Positions 49,454 through 59,033 are shown, counted from the first letter of the stretch. The stretch: DNA of 63,269 nucleotides from Xenococcus sp. MO_188.B8 (GCA_030065615.1 JASJDR010000009.1:1-63269); one strand, 5' to 3'. Numbers and translations are program-made. Notes: generated by a model not told the origin, from the letters alone.

Positions 49454-49822
49454 TTATTCGGCAACAGTTTCTTCAACCTGATCTTGATTGCTATATTGTT
49501 GCAACATTCTTTCCTGCTGCATACGCTTATACTCTGATGCCGAATTTTGCATTTGTCCTTGAGATTGTTCTCTAAATTCTTCTGAACTCATACCACCACT
49601 TAGATTGGCACGATGAATTAGATCCATAGGATTGATACCTGTAATGCCATCACCATAGAGAGCATCTTTTTCCCCAGATTGATAGCCTCGATCATTAGGA
49701 TCTACATATTGAGATCTAGCAGGAGAGGTTAGACCTAAAGCAACGGTAACACCTAAACCTAAAGCAATTACCCAATGTCTGCTCGAGCAGTTCGCTATTT
49801 GAGAAAGTTTACTTTTCATCAT
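49454..49822 (-). CDS. Small secreted hypothetical protein
   Basis: 122 aa with a signal peptide (VIALGLGVTVALGLTSPARS), then a Gln/Ser/Asp-rich mature part: DPNDRGYQSGEKDALYGDG, MDLIHRANL, and a Gln-rich C-terminus (REQSQGQMQNS). It matches a type of small secreted protein seen in cyanobacteria but no family name. It follows the ABC permease gene by 74 bases on the same strand. Confidence 0.6.
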   Translation of the reverse strand: MMKSKLSQIANCSSRHWVIALGLGVTVALGLTSPARSQYVDPNDRGYQSGEKDALYGDGITGINPMDLIHRANLSGGMSSEEFREQSQGQMQNSASEYKRMQQERMLQQYSNQDQVEETVAE

Positions 49823-49896
49823 ATTTTCAGTTAAGAGTCTTGTGTTTGAGCCTGGTTAATATCCCTAAAAATAAAAAGGGAATTGCAAGATTTGAT

Positions 49897-50784
49897 TTAC
49901 GCAAAACGACGACGTAATAAAGGCTGAATAGTTAATAATACCAAAGCATCGAAAGCTAACAACACCAATATAACACCAGCAAAGCTTACAGATACCCAAG
50001 GAGTATCCATCACAATAGAGCCAATTGACCAATTGCCGTGGGAATAGAGGTAGCGAATTGGTTCGATCGCGTAGGTCAGAGGATTAAGACTGGCAACTAT
50101 CTGTAACCAATTAGCCATAAATTTGAGTGGGGCTAAAGCAGTACTAGCAAACAAGAGGGGTAAGTTAGTCACAAAGATCACGGCAATGAGTTCAATATGA
50201 CCAGGAAGGGCAAAAGCCAAGCCCAAACTTAAAGCTGTTACTCCCAGAACCACCAAAAACACAATTAACGCGATCGCGCTTAACCCGATAATACCAGGTA
50301 AACCTGCACCCAAAAAGGCACTAGCAGCAATGATTACCGCTGTTTGAATAAAACTCAGGGCAATAATATAGATAGTTGAAGCTGCCACAATCGAGTAACG
50401 CGAAGCCAAAGGAGCAACTAATAAACGATTGAGAAAGCCAAATTCGCGGTCAAACATCACTGGTAAACCAGCATTCAATGCCCCCGAAAAGGCAGTAAAC
50501 ACGATAACTCCTGGTGCTAGGAATTTAGCATAACTAAGATCGTCGCCGAATAAACCTTGAGGTGCTTTACTAAACAAAGCGCCAAAGAGAATTAACCACA
50601 TAAAGGGTTGAATTACTCCTGCGATTAAAGTCGAAGGACGACGTTGTAACTGAATAAAAAGACGTTTGGTTTGAGCTAATGTTTCCTGAATAAAATCACC
50701 TACAGGATTATTAACCAATTCAGATTCTTGGTTAATGTTAGAATCTGGGGCTAATACAGAATTTATTTCTCTCGTTGTTACCAT
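49897..50784 (-). CDS. ABC-2 type export permease
   Basis: 295 aa with six membrane helices (e.g. PSTLIAGVIQPFMWLILFGA, AALNAGLPVMFDREFGFLNR), of the ABC-2 exporter family. The FDREFG(F)LNRLL loop is typical of DrrB-like permeases. The ATPase partner gene is 260 bases upstream on the same strand. Substrate unknown; DrrAB-type systems export lipids or drugs. Confidence 0.82.
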   Translation of the reverse strand: MVTTREINSVLAPDSNINQESELVNNPVGDFIQETLAQTKRLFIQLQRRPSTLIAGVIQPFMWLILFGALFSKAPQGLFGDDLSYAKFLAPGVIVFTAFSGALNAGLPVMFDREFGFLNRLLVAPLASRYSIVAASTIYIIALSFIQTAVIIAASAFLGAGLPGIIGLSAIALIVFLVVLGVTALSLGLAFALPGHIELIAVIFVTNLPLLFASTALAPLKFMANWLQIVASLNPLTYAIEPIRYLYSHGNWSIGSIVMDTPWVSVSFAGVILVLLAFDALVLLTIQPLLRRRFA

Positions 50785-51045
50785 ATTTTTTTGCTCCTAT
50801 AATTTGAAATTCTATTTGTGATATTTCTGTTAACAAATTAAATTGTGATAAAAAAATCCTGTTAGCTATTTAGTTCATTGTAATATTGTTCTCTTGATTC
50901 AGAATAGGTGAATTCTGAGTTTAGGCAGATAGATTTCAACTTAAAAAGGATATATTTTAGTTCAGTAACTAGTCGCTCGTAAGTTCCCAACCCGCAATCT
51001 CTAAACCCTATCCTGAATAACCTGTATTTAATTTTACTAAACACT

Positions 51046-52065
51046 CTATTTCATCTGTTGTTTTTTCTCTTTTTTAAGATCCCTAGTTCCTGCCGCAGCC
51101 ATTTCTGCATCTAAAATAGTTTGACCAGTCGCAGCCAAATAAACATCATCTAAACTAGGACGAGATTGGGAAAGACTAAAAGTTGGCAATTCTACCCCAG
51201 CCAAGGTTTGTTCTATTTTACTCAGAACATTTGTTTCTCCTTGGACAATTAAATTCAAAGTATTTCCCTGAGTGGAATTAATAATGGCACTTTTAACAAA
51301 ACCTAAAGATTCTAAGAGATATTTAGCTTTATTTGCTTCTTCTTTGGGGGTAAATTCCCGAATTCGCAGGGTAACGCGATCGCCTCCTACTTTATCTTTT
51401 AACTCAGAAGGTGTTCCCTCATCAATCACTACTCCCTTATCTATTATTGCCAAGCGATCAGCTAAAGCATCAATTTCCTCTAAATAATGACTAGTAATTA
51501 ATACCGTGGTTCCTGCTGCTTTGAGTTGGCGCAAAAAGTCCCACAATACCATCCGACTTTCAATATCTAAACCCACAGTCGGTTCATCTAAAACCAAGAC
51601 TTCTGGTTGGTGCAATAACCCAGCGGCTAAATCTAATCTTTTCCGCATGCCCCCAGAATAGGTACCAGCTTTTTTATCGGCATAGTCTTCTAATCCCAAG
51701 GCTGCTATCAGCTGGGGAATCCGCTGTTTACTTCTAGTTTTGGGAATATGATAGAGTGCTGCTTGCAATTCTAATAATTCTCTACCAGTTAACATTTTAT
51801 CGATCGCGACTTCTTGGGCAATATAACCCAATCTACGTCTAGCTTCTCGGGGATTTGCTACTGCAGACACTCCCCCTACTTCTACTTTGCCCTGATCTGG
51901 TTTTGTCAGAGTACATAAACAACGAATCGTCGTCGTTTTCCCCGCACCATTAGGACCGAGCAACCCAAAGATATCTCCTTGGGGAACGGTAAATGAGATG
52001 TCTTTTAATGCTTGAACATCTCCGTAACTTTTTTGTAATTTTTCTATAGAAACGGCAACAGCCAT
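51046..52065 (-). CDS. ABC exporter ATPase (DrrA-like)
   Basis: 339 aa. Walker A GPNGAGKTT at ~36-44, signature YSGGMRKRLD, Walker B VLVLDEP, and a C-terminal DrrA-type extension (VYLAATGQTILDAEM). Powers the permease encoded downstream. The 260-base gap between the two is large for a pair and holds only a short frame, which I do not accept as a gene. Confidence 0.9.
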   Translation of the reverse strand: MAVAVSIEKLQKSYGDVQALKDISFTVPQGDIFGLLGPNGAGKTTTIRCLCTLTKPDQGKVEVGGVSAVANPREARRRLGYIAQEVAIDKMLTGRELLELQAALYHIPKTRSKQRIPQLIAALGLEDYADKKAGTYSGGMRKRLDLAAGLLHQPEVLVLDEPTVGLDIESRMVLWDFLRQLKAAGTTVLITSHYLEEIDALADRLAIIDKGVVIDEGTPSELKDKVGGDRVTLRIREFTPKEEANKAKYLLESLGFVKSAIINSTQGNTLNLIVQGETNVLSKIEQTLAGVELPTFSLSQSRPSLDDVYLAATGQTILDAEMAAAGTRDLKKEKKQQMK

Positions 52066-52240
52066 AAAACTTTCATTATCTGGAGCTTTTGTGATTATTG
52101 TAATAGAGTTTGGATCTGTAAATAGTTATCAGTTCAGTTTGAACTGCGATCGTGAATATATCATCGCTCCTAACCATTAAATATCATTAGATTTGATAGA
52201 TTGACTGTATAAGCTTGCTCAGGTGAAATTTGGAGAGCGA

Positions 52241-53137
52241 CTAAAAGACCTGTGAAATATATAGCTCTTCCGGCAAAGTATGGCGCTCATAGGCTGTATT
52301 GAACACCCGTTTGGGGAGCTGGACCGTTTCATGAGTTACGCCGGTGTATGGAACCTGACCTAGCAGATGCTGAATGCAGTTTAGACGGGCTCGCTTCTTA
52401 TCATTTGCTGGCACAACCCACCATGGAGCCTCAGGAATATTCGTTCGGGCAAACATCTCCTCTTTTGCTGCAGTGTAATCTTCCCAGCGAACCCTAGACT
52501 GTAAATCCATAGGGCTCAATTTCCACTGCTTCAGGGGATCATGAATGCGCATCAAGAAGCGCAGTTGCTGCTCATCATCCGTAATGGAGAACCAATACTT
52601 GATGAGGATGACGCCAGAGCGAACTACCATCCTTTCGAATTCAGTCACATCGCGGAAAAAATCTTCCACCTGCTCAGGAGTGGCAAAGCCCATGACACGC
52701 TCTACTCCAGCGCGGTTATACCAAGAGCGATCAAACAACACCATTTCTCCACCGGAAGGAAGGTGTGGAACGTAACGCTGAAAGTACCACTGGGTTTGTT
52801 CACGCTCAGTCGGCTTCGGCAAAGCCACAACACGACAAACACGAGGATTCAAACGCTGGGTAATTCGTTTAATCACCCCACCCTTGCCGGCTGAGTCTCG
52901 TCCCTCGAAAATGACGGCAACCTTCGCTTGGGTGTCTTGAACCCAGTCATGCAACTTGATCAGCTCTGCCTGCAACTTGAGCAGATTCAAAAAGTACTCC
53001 TTTCGAGACAGAGTATCCTTATGCTTCTCTTTATAGATTTTCTTGATTTCTAAGGAAAGGAAGGCATCTTCAAGCTCAAGCTCATAATCTTCATCCAGGG
53101 TATCTTGGAGTTCAGCCTCCAGCCAGTCATTTTCCAT
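52241..53137 (-). CDS. ppk2: Polyphosphate kinase 2
   Basis: 298 aa from the ATG at 53137; a GTG start at 53233 would add a 32-residue extension without features. PPK2 transfers phosphate between polyphosphate and nucleoside phosphates. The Walker A-like FEGRDSAGKGGVIKR, FDRSWYNRAGVERVMGF and RFLMRIHDPLKQWKLSPMD mark it. Upstream is a charged N-terminal segment (EDAFLSLEIKKIYKEKHKDT). Monocistronic. Confidence 0.9.
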   Translation of the reverse strand: MENDWLEAELQDTLDEDYELELEDAFLSLEIKKIYKEKHKDTLSRKEYFLNLLKLQAELIKLHDWVQDTQAKVAVIFEGRDSAGKGGVIKRITQRLNPRVCRVVALPKPTEREQTQWYFQRYVPHLPSGGEMVLFDRSWYNRAGVERVMGFATPEQVEDFFRDVTEFERMVVRSGVILIKYWFSITDDEQQLRFLMRIHDPLKQWKLSPMDLQSRVRWEDYTAAKEEMFARTNIPEAPWWVVPANDKKRARLNCIQHLLGQVPYTGVTHETVQLPKRVFNTAYERHTLPEELYISQVF

Positions 53138-53511
53138 TTGTAGATCATCAGACAGTGTCACGTTATTGCTCCATTGACTATGTAAAGGAAAACTGCAGTA
53201 CTTAAGACCTTCAAGTCGGTGCAAAAGCCTCACCTTTCACTGTAATGGATTTTGACGATGTGGTTCCAAAACTTATCCCTTTTTTCTTCTTCAGAATAAA
53301 TTGCTTTCAAATAGATATAGTCGCACTTTACATTTTAAAGGAGGATGTGGGAAATCAACGAGAATTTTGCCAACCCAATGCCTAAAGTGAATTGTTCAAT
53401 TGCAGCAATAGCGTCTAAAATATCTTGCAAATAGTCTTCAAGGTGTCGCTTTGTCACAGATTGCTAAAATCCGCTCTTCAATGCAAGGTTTCAAACCTTA
53501 ATTTTAGTTTT
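53138..53511. other. Spacer between ppk2 and a lipoprotein gene
   Basis: About 370 bases. The first 96 could be coding for a GTG-started N-terminal extension of PPK2; the remainder holds no recognised gene, and it lies downstream of the lipoprotein gene and upstream of ppk2, both on the minus strand. Confidence 0.4.
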
Positions 53512-54045
53512 TTATTTTCCTAAATTATGGAATCCATCTCTAGCCTTATAGGTCTTGAGAATCTGAATCATTGTCTCAATTTTAGGATCGTCTTTACCAT
53601 CAATAAACATGTAGAAATTAGCTGACCCTCTATTTGGAAAGGTTGCTGAAATCACTGGAGAATCTCCCGATAATTCTATCACATAAATAAAATATTCATT
53701 TATCGATCTCTCAGATACAACTCCAAGATCATTTCGTTGAACATACTGACCTGCAAGTCCACCAATATCATAGTACATAACAAAATTTTCAGACTCTGAG
53801 GTTACTAAGCCTACAAACGAATCATCTCCTCGACTTCTTTCATGCTTATACATAGGAGGTAATGAAATACTATCTCCATTAGGCAAAGTAATCATCAATA
53901 GATTACGATTATTTATTAATGGAGAAGCTTTACTCTCTCTATCAATAACAATATTATCCTTACTTAAAGTTGTGCATGAACCAAGGATAATTATGTTGAT
54001 AGCAAAGAGAATTCTGAGTGTGACAGTTACCGCTTTGATATCCAT
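53512..54045 (-). CDS. Hypothetical lipoprotein
   Basis: 177 aa with an N-terminal lipoprotein signal ending LGSC (Cys near residue 24). The mature part has NLLMITLPNGDSISLPPM, FVGLVTSESENFVMYYDIGG, and ends ILKTYKARDGF. No family recognised. It is the last gene of the minus-strand cluster 56016-53512, 52 bases after the HEAT gene. A weak Shine-Dalgarno (AGGGA) precedes the ATG. Confidence 0.65.
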   Translation of the reverse strand: MDIKAVTVTLRILFAINIIILGSCTTLSKDNIVIDRESKASPLINNRNLLMITLPNGDSISLPPMYKHERSRGDDSFVGLVTSESENFVMYYDIGGLAGQYVQRNDLGVVSERSINEYFIYVIELSGDSPVISATFPNRGSANFYMFIDGKDDPKIETMIQILKTYKARDGFHNLGK

Positions 54046-54097
54046 TCCCTATCACTCAAAGATCGAAAAGGATTGGAGCAGATTTGAACAGCATTAT

Positions 54098-54562
54098 TCA
54101 ATTGGATTCCAAATATCTAGTTGCCTGTTCACGAATGTAGTCTATCGACTCTTGAGTTGCAACTTCCTGGAGTTTAGCTCGTGCTGTTGAAGTATTAATT
54201 TTTCTGAGTGCATGTACTGCGAATTTTCTCACCTGCGGAGAGCTATCATTTACACAATCAAGAATATCTGTTAGAGCTTCTTCTGTACCTAGCCTGCCAA
54301 GGGCATCAACAGCACTGATGCGACCTGCTTCATCTAGAGTAGGTAACAGACGGTGTATCCCTTCTACAACAGTAGGATTACCCCATCTGCCCAAGGCATA
54401 GAGTGCCTTTGTACGGTACTCTGGCTTAACTGAAGCCTCTGGAGATAGAAACTCCTGTAAGGCTTCAAAATCCTCTTGTCGTTTCTCTTTGACAATCTGA
54501 CTTAAGCTATACGCACAATCAGAATTAATTGCTTTAAGTATTTTCTCTGAAATCTGTGCCAT
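54098..54562 (-). CDS. HEAT-repeat protein
   Basis: 154 aa built of HEAT/ARM-type helical repeats: YRTKALYALGRWGNPTVVEG, RISAVDALGRLGTEEALTDI, RKFAVHALRKINTSTARAKL. Such repeats form a protein-binding superhelix. A strong Shine-Dalgarno (AGGAGG) lies upstream. It begins 18 bases after the metzincin stop, so the two are very likely coexpressed; it could bind or inhibit the protease. Confidence 0.8.
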   Translation of the reverse strand: MAQISEKILKAINSDCAYSLSQIVKEKRQEDFEALQEFLSPEASVKPEYRTKALYALGRWGNPTVVEGIHRLLPTLDEAGRISAVDALGRLGTEEALTDILDCVNDSSPQVRKFAVHALRKINTSTARAKLQEVATQESIDYIREQATRYLESN

Positions 54563-54580
54563 TGTGTTTTCCTCCTTATA

Positions 54581-55246
54581 TCAGCAACTTTCAACATCGG
54601 GATCACTGTTAATTCTGCTGCACTGGCTGTTGGTTAGATCGGGTGGAGGATTTGTAATATTGATTGTTCCACCACCAAACATTAAATTATCGGAGTCTGA
54701 AACATGGCTATTATCCCCAACAACGTGACCCAATTCATGACCGAAAGTCCAGGGGCTTGCAGATGAACCACTCCAATATCCCCGTCTTCCAGGAGGATGA
54801 GCAGCGCAACCAGCAAAACCGCCATTGCTAGTATTAATATAATAGCCCACAACATCAGCTCCCATGTCTCTCCCTAAATCAAACAGTTCATCTTCTTCAT
54901 CACTGACGCTATGACCGCTGCCAAAGCAATCGTCCTGATCGAGAACCAGGAGGTTTGGGCGATTTACAGTAATACTACCAACACAGTATATCCAGTTGTT
55001 ACATTCATTTTGGTAGACAATATTGGCGTTATCCAAGTCCCGCTGCAAGTTTGGTGAGGCACCCTGGATTGTCACCAATGCTAGCCGAACAAAGGGTCTA
55101 TTCTGAATTAGGTTTAACCGTTCCTTTAAAGACCGATTTTGGGGGTTATCGTTACCATAGACTCCTAAAATATCTCTTCTTAGAGACAGGGGAGCTGACT
55201 TATTAAGACAAGTAGATGCTAAGGAGCGTACGCTCAAAGTCGCCAT
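54581..55246 (-). CDS. Metzincin-type zinc metalloprotease
   Basis: 221 aa with the full metzincin zinc motif HELGHVVGDNSH (three His and the catalytic Glu), around residue 169-180. It is preceded by GYWSGSSASPWTFG and followed by DSDNLMFGGG, whose Met suggests the Met-turn. Seven or so Cys may pair. No signal peptide is visible, which is odd for this protease class. A strong AAGGAGG Shine-Dalgarno precedes the ATG. It sits between a fibre-like protein and a HEAT protein gene. Confidence 0.8.
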   Translation of the reverse strand: MATLSVRSLASTCLNKSAPLSLRRDILGVYGNDNPQNRSLKERLNLIQNRPFVRLALVTIQGASPNLQRDLDNANIVYQNECNNWIYCVGSITVNRPNLLVLDQDDCFGSGHSVSDEEDELFDLGRDMGADVVGYYINTSNGGFAGCAAHPPGRRGYWSGSSASPWTFGHELGHVVGDNSHVSDSDNLMFGGGTINITNPPPDLTNSQCSRINSDPDVESC

Positions 55247-55356
55247 TATGATTCCTCCTTGCTATTGAGAGACAAAATGGGGGTATTTGAGATGTGATTC
55301 CCCCAAGTAGAAATGGAAACTAAGGACAGTTGGCGCAACATGCCCCCGTTCCTATA

Positions 55357-56016
55357 TCATTGCAGAGCAACCAAAACGGGAATGAGACCTGTGCCGCTCT
55401 TTAGGTCGCTGAGTGCTTTTCCGATGACAGCACCAAAGGAGCGCAGAGGATCTGATGCTTTCATAGCATGTCCTGGTGTCGAGGATGTAGTTAATAGATC
55501 ACCTACCTCAATGGCACCATGATTGGCATCTACTTTGCAATAAACACGCCCCATCAATGCAACAGGGAGCTGTTTGTTAGTATTACTATTTCGACCTAGG
55601 ATGATCCCAGGTTTTAGATCTCCTGCACCTGCAATAACACCTGCTACTCGCTTGTTATATGCGCTCTCGCTGATACGTAATCGCGCTTCCTTACCAATGG
55701 CTACTACGGTACCTGGCTCAAGTAGTTCAGGATCTTCAACTGGGAAATCCTCTGCACAGTCAGCGTTTTGGAGAATAATGTCTCCTGTTCCTCCATTAAG
55801 GTGAATGGTCGCTTGACTTCCAGTTGCGTTGTCACTACTGGAAGCGAACAACCAGATATTACCTTCTTCTCCGTTACCACCAAACCATCCATTAGCACCA
55901 TTTGCGTCAAGACGAATGCGATTCTGCCCAGTACCATTTCTAAGGACTAAATCGCCATCACTACCATCCCCTCCAGCAAAAATATTGCTCGAAGATTGAT
56001 CAATTGTTACTGGCAT
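55357..56016 (-). CDS. Fibre-like beta protein with conserved C-terminal domain
   Basis: 219 aa. The N-terminal third is Gly/Asn/Asp-rich with repeating beta strands (FAGGDGSDGDLVLRNG, WFGGNGEEGNIWLF), like tail-fibre or beta-solenoid repeats. The C-terminal domain (~105-219) begins EPGTVVAIGKEARLRISES and includes VAGVIAGAGDLKPGIILG, VALMGRVYCKVDANHGAIEVGDLL and SFGAVIGKAL. I recall this domain from diverse bacteria but have no name for it. Strong GGAGG Shine-Dalgarno. First gene of the four-gene cluster. Confidence 0.65.
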   Translation of the reverse strand: MPVTIDQSSSNIFAGGDGSDGDLVLRNGTGQNRIRLDANGANGWFGGNGEEGNIWLFASSSDNATGSQATIHLNGGTGDIILQNADCAEDFPVEDPELLEPGTVVAIGKEARLRISESAYNKRVAGVIAGAGDLKPGIILGRNSNTNKQLPVALMGRVYCKVDANHGAIEVGDLLTTSSTPGHAMKASDPLRSFGAVIGKALSDLKSGTGLIPVLVALQ

Positions 56017-56193
56017 GTATATACCTCCAAAAACCCGTTTAATATATAAAAAATAGTTTAATTCAGTCTAATTTCTTATCTCTATCATATTATCCAAGCT
56101 CCATCAGTCTAAAACATCTCTGTAATCAAACTTAATCTAAAACCTTATAGTTGGAAAATTAGTATAGTAGAAAGCCAGATATTAGAGTTTTAC

Positions 56194-56466
56194 CTAAATA
56201 AAAAATCCGACATCAACAGAGAAAAATTCAGCTAAAGCAAAAGCTTTAGCTTTACTAATACTTCGTTTACCATTGACTACTTCTGAGACAACTTACCTCG
56301 AACCGATTACACCGATTCAGTTTTCCTGACTTGATTTCATTGGCTTCCATGAGGTGTAAAAGTACTCGCTGGGGCGTACTTGAGGGAATTAGATCATGTT
56401 TTAAAATTTTTTAATTGAGGTAACTAATAATTTGGCATGGGATTCGGGATTAACAGTGAGGGTCAT
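56194..56466 (-). pseudogene. Decayed HigA-type antitoxin gene
   Basis: On the minus strand the frame starts MTLTVNPESHAKLLVTSIKK and breaks, with the middle deleted. It resumes HDLIPSSTPQRVLLHLMEAN, then a one-base frameshift before VIGSR, a stop in place of one residue, and VVSEVVNGKRSISKAKAFAL with EFFSVDVGFFI at the end. This order is the HigA-type XRE antitoxin. The DNA upstream (56480-56500) may be a relic of the toxin end (PAEYSKN). Non-functional. Confidence 0.75.
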
Positions 56467-56561
56467 TTTTCCATTTATTCTTTGAATATTCAGCGGGGTT
56501 AAAAAGTTGTCATGGTAATGCAAATGCATTACTCTAAACATAGAACTAATTTTTTTCAACG

Positions 56562-56894
56562 ATGACTTATCCCACAGTTATAGAAACAGAATCTACTCTG
56601 ACAGATCGCTATCAAACTACAATCCCTGCTCCTGTTCGCACTGCCTTGGGTTTGAGCAAGAAAGATAAAATTCGTTACGCCATTCATCAAGACGGGACTG
56701 TAACTATAACTAAGAATAATCTTGGTGGAGAAGATCCTGTACTAACAAAATTTCTAGATTTTCTAGCCACTGATATGGAAACTAATCCACAGAATATACA
56801 GGCGCTTGGCTCTAACTTAAGAGAAAGAGTATCTGACTTAGTAGCTGGAGTAGAAGTAGATCTTGATCAACCTCTGAGTGAAGAGGATGAGTAA
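56562..56894 (+). CDS. prlF: PrlF-family antitoxin
   Basis: 110 aa. The N-terminal AbrB/SpoVT-type swapped-hairpin DNA-binding domain (ESTLTDRYQTTIPAPVRTAL, then KDKIRYAIHQDGTVTI) is characteristic of PrlF. The C-terminus is acidic (VEVDLDQPLSEEDE), as expected for binding the basic toxin. The toxin gene begins 2 bases after its stop. PrlF usually represses its own operon. Confidence 0.85.
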   Translation: MTYPTVIETESTLTDRYQTTIPAPVRTALGLSKKDKIRYAIHQDGTVTITKNNLGGEDPVLTKFLDFLATDMETNPQNIQALGSNLRERVSDLVAGVEVDLDQPLSEEDE

Positions 56895-56896
56895 AA

Positions 56897-57400
56897 TTGT
56901 CTAGAAACCAATCTTTGGTAATCAATGGATGGAGAATCTACGCCCACCCACTTTTTCTCAACCAATTTGAAGAACTTATAACGACTGTAGAAAATCTGCG
57001 ACGAAAAAATCCTGAAACTTATCGCAGTAAGAATGCAACGAAAAGACTAGCAGCCATAGCTAAATTAGCATTTGAAATTATTCCTGCTGATCCAACGCGC
57101 AAGGAATATCGTCAAGGTAATACATTAGGCGAGGATTACAAACACTGGTTTAGAGCTAAATTTTTCCAACAATATCGGCTTTTCTTCCGCTATCATCAGG
57201 GTTCTAAAATAATTGTTTATGCTTGGATAAATGACTATAAGTCCAAACGAGCCTATGGGAGTAAAACTGATGCTTATCGAGTATTTCAAAAAATGTTGAA
57301 TAGTGGTAATCCTCCAGATAATTGGAACAGTCTACTCACAGAAGCTAAAAGAGAAAGAGAAAGATTATCTAAAGCTATCGAAGCTCAAAAATTTAATTGA
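56897..57400 (+). CDS. yhaV: YhaV-family toxin
   Basis: 167 aa ribosome-associated/mRNA-cleaving toxin of the PrlF-YhaV system. Features: VINGWRIYAHPLFLNQFEEL, NATKRLAAIAKLAFEIIPAD, NTLGEDYKHWFRAKFFQQYR, then FRYHQGSKIIVYAWINDYKS and KTDAYRVFQKML. The TTG start at 56897 lies 2 bases after prlF. The protein is intact and of usual length, so this pair should be active. Confidence 0.88.
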   Translation: MSRNQSLVINGWRIYAHPLFLNQFEELITTVENLRRKNPETYRSKNATKRLAAIAKLAFEIIPADPTRKEYRQGNTLGEDYKHWFRAKFFQQYRLFFRYHQGSKIIVYAWINDYKSKRAYGSKTDAYRVFQKMLNSGNPPDNWNSLLTEAKRERERLSKAIEAQKFN

Positions 57401-57425
57401 ATCATCAATTTTTTACCGATATTTA

Positions 57426-59033
57426 TTAACTAATATTTTTTTTCTCTTGTAACTTAATTCGAATTTCTTCGTGAAACTCTTTGGTAATCGGATAAAAATA
57501 AGCCAAGATGACACCGATAATTAAAGTAATAGTAGGTAAAGGCGCGATCGCGATACGAATTGCCAGTAAAGCACTATCAGGTTGTTGAGGAATTGCTTCT
57601 CCAGGAATTCTTTCGATAAATCCTGATAATTGTAATGCAATACCAACCAAAAATACGGCAAAAGCTAGACCGAATTTTTGCAATAAAACCATAAAACTAT
57701 AAAAAACTCCTTCCCTTCTCTGTCCCGTATTCAGTTCATCTAATTCAATAACATCGGGTATCATCGACCAGGGAATAAGATAGGCGACAGAGACTCCAAA
57801 ACCAGCTATGATTGCCAAGATATAAAGTTCTGTAATTTGTCCTGGTTGAATTAAGAATAATCCGATTTGGGCAAGTATCCAAAAACTTGTGCCGATAAAA
57901 TAGACTGCTTTTTTTCCAATTTTACTACTAACAAATTTCCAGAAGAATAACATAATAAGTGCTGTTCCTTGAACCGCGATCGCAATTTTTGGGAAATCAG
58001 GTTCTGCCATACCCATATAGCTAACAGTAAAATAAATCAAAATTGAAGCGGTAAGTTGTACTGCTAACCAAGAACATAAATAAATACCGATCACATAACG
58101 AAAAGGTTTGTTTTGTAGGGCAATTTTGACCTGCTTTAAGAATGGAATATTGGTAGTAGAATCAGCACTATTGCGATGAGCAATAGCATCGCGATCGCAT
58201 AAATGGGATTCGGTTTGAGAAAATATTAATGTATAACCAAACCCAAATAACTGTAATCCAAGAAGTAAGCCTAAAACTCCGTAGTCAATAGCAGAGAATA
58301 AATTAACAATTCCATAAATCAGAGAAATAGTAGCAATTGCGATTAAAAGATAACCCAGATTTTTTTTGTATTTCTGATTTAAAATTGGTTCTGTTCCCCG
58401 TTCCTGAATGCGCAAAGCACACCATAAAACAGCAACCATTGCCAGGATCGATACTACTAGACCTAAGACAAAATATTGTTTATTAAGATCCTCAGGATAA
58501 ACTTGAAAAATAACAGTTGCCAGCACTAAAGATAAGATACTTCCGCCAATCGAAAAAGCAAAGCGAAAACTATTGAGATTTGTGCGTTCGTTATAATCCT
58601 GGGTTAACTCTGGAGTCAAAGTTGTATAGGGTAAATTGACAGCAGTATAAGAAAGATGAAATAAGATCGCAACTACCACATAATAGGTAAATAAACACCA
58701 GTCATTAACATTGGTATCACTACTAAAATTAGGCACTAACCAGAGGCACAAAAAGGATAAACCGAAAGGAATCATCCCGCAAAGCATCCAAGGAATCCGC
58801 CTGCCCCATTTAGTTCTGGTGCGATCGCTTAAAACCCCAATAATCGGATCATTAATCGCATCCGAAACCTTTCCTATCGCTAAAATACTGCCCGCCATTC
58901 CCGCAGGTAACCCAGCCACATTTGTGCAAAAATATAGTAGAAAAAAAACTAACACATTAGCCGTAATTGCTGGTCCCATATCTCCCGAACCATAGGCTAA
59001 TTTCGTAGTAAAATTAAGTTTTTCTGTCTTCAT
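57426..59033 (-). CDS. GPH-family sugar:cation symporter (MFS)
   Basis: 535 aa with twelve membrane helices. The conserved N-terminal GPH features are LAYGSGDMGPAI and SDAINDPIIGVLSDRTRTKWGRR (cited in two parts), and ANVLVFFLLYFCTNVAGLP. It is likely a cation-coupled uptake carrier for a glycoside, pentoside or hexuronide. Monocistronic; no sugar-metabolism neighbour to suggest a substrate. Confidence 0.85.
   Translation of the reverse strand: MKTEKLNFTTKLAYGSGDMGPAITANVLVFFLLYFCTNVAGLPAGMAGSILAIGKVSDAINDPIIGVLSDRTRTKWGRRIPWMLCGMIPFGLSFLCLWLVPNFSSDTNVNDWCLFTYYVVVAILFHLSYTAVNLPYTTLTPELTQDYNERTNLNSFRFAFSIGGSILSLVLATVIFQVYPEDLNKQYFVLGLVVSILAMVAVLWCALRIQERGTEPILNQKYKKNLGYLLIAIATISLIYGIVNLFSAIDYGVLGLLLGLQLFGFGYTLIFSQTESHLCDRDAIAHRNSADSTTNIPFLKQVKIALQNKPFRYVIGIYLCSWLAVQLTASILIYFTVSYMGMAEPDFPKIAIAVQGTALIMLFFWKFVSSKIGKKAVYFIGTSFWILAQIGLFLIQPGQITELYILAIIAGFGVSVAYLIPWSMIPDVIELDELNTGQRREGVFYSFMVLLQKFGLAFAVFLVGIALQLSGFIERIPGEAIPQQPDSALLAIRIAIAPLPTITLIIGVILAYFYPITKEFHEEIRIKLQEKKNIS

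Noticed and set aside
50862-51044. A 60-aa frame between the ABC permease and ATPase genes
   Set aside because: No recognisable features and AT-rich composition; probably untranslated spacer.
56310-56335. ACACCGATTCAGT as another MITE end
   Set aside because: It lies inside the higA pseudogene and encodes part of its conserved region; no partner end.
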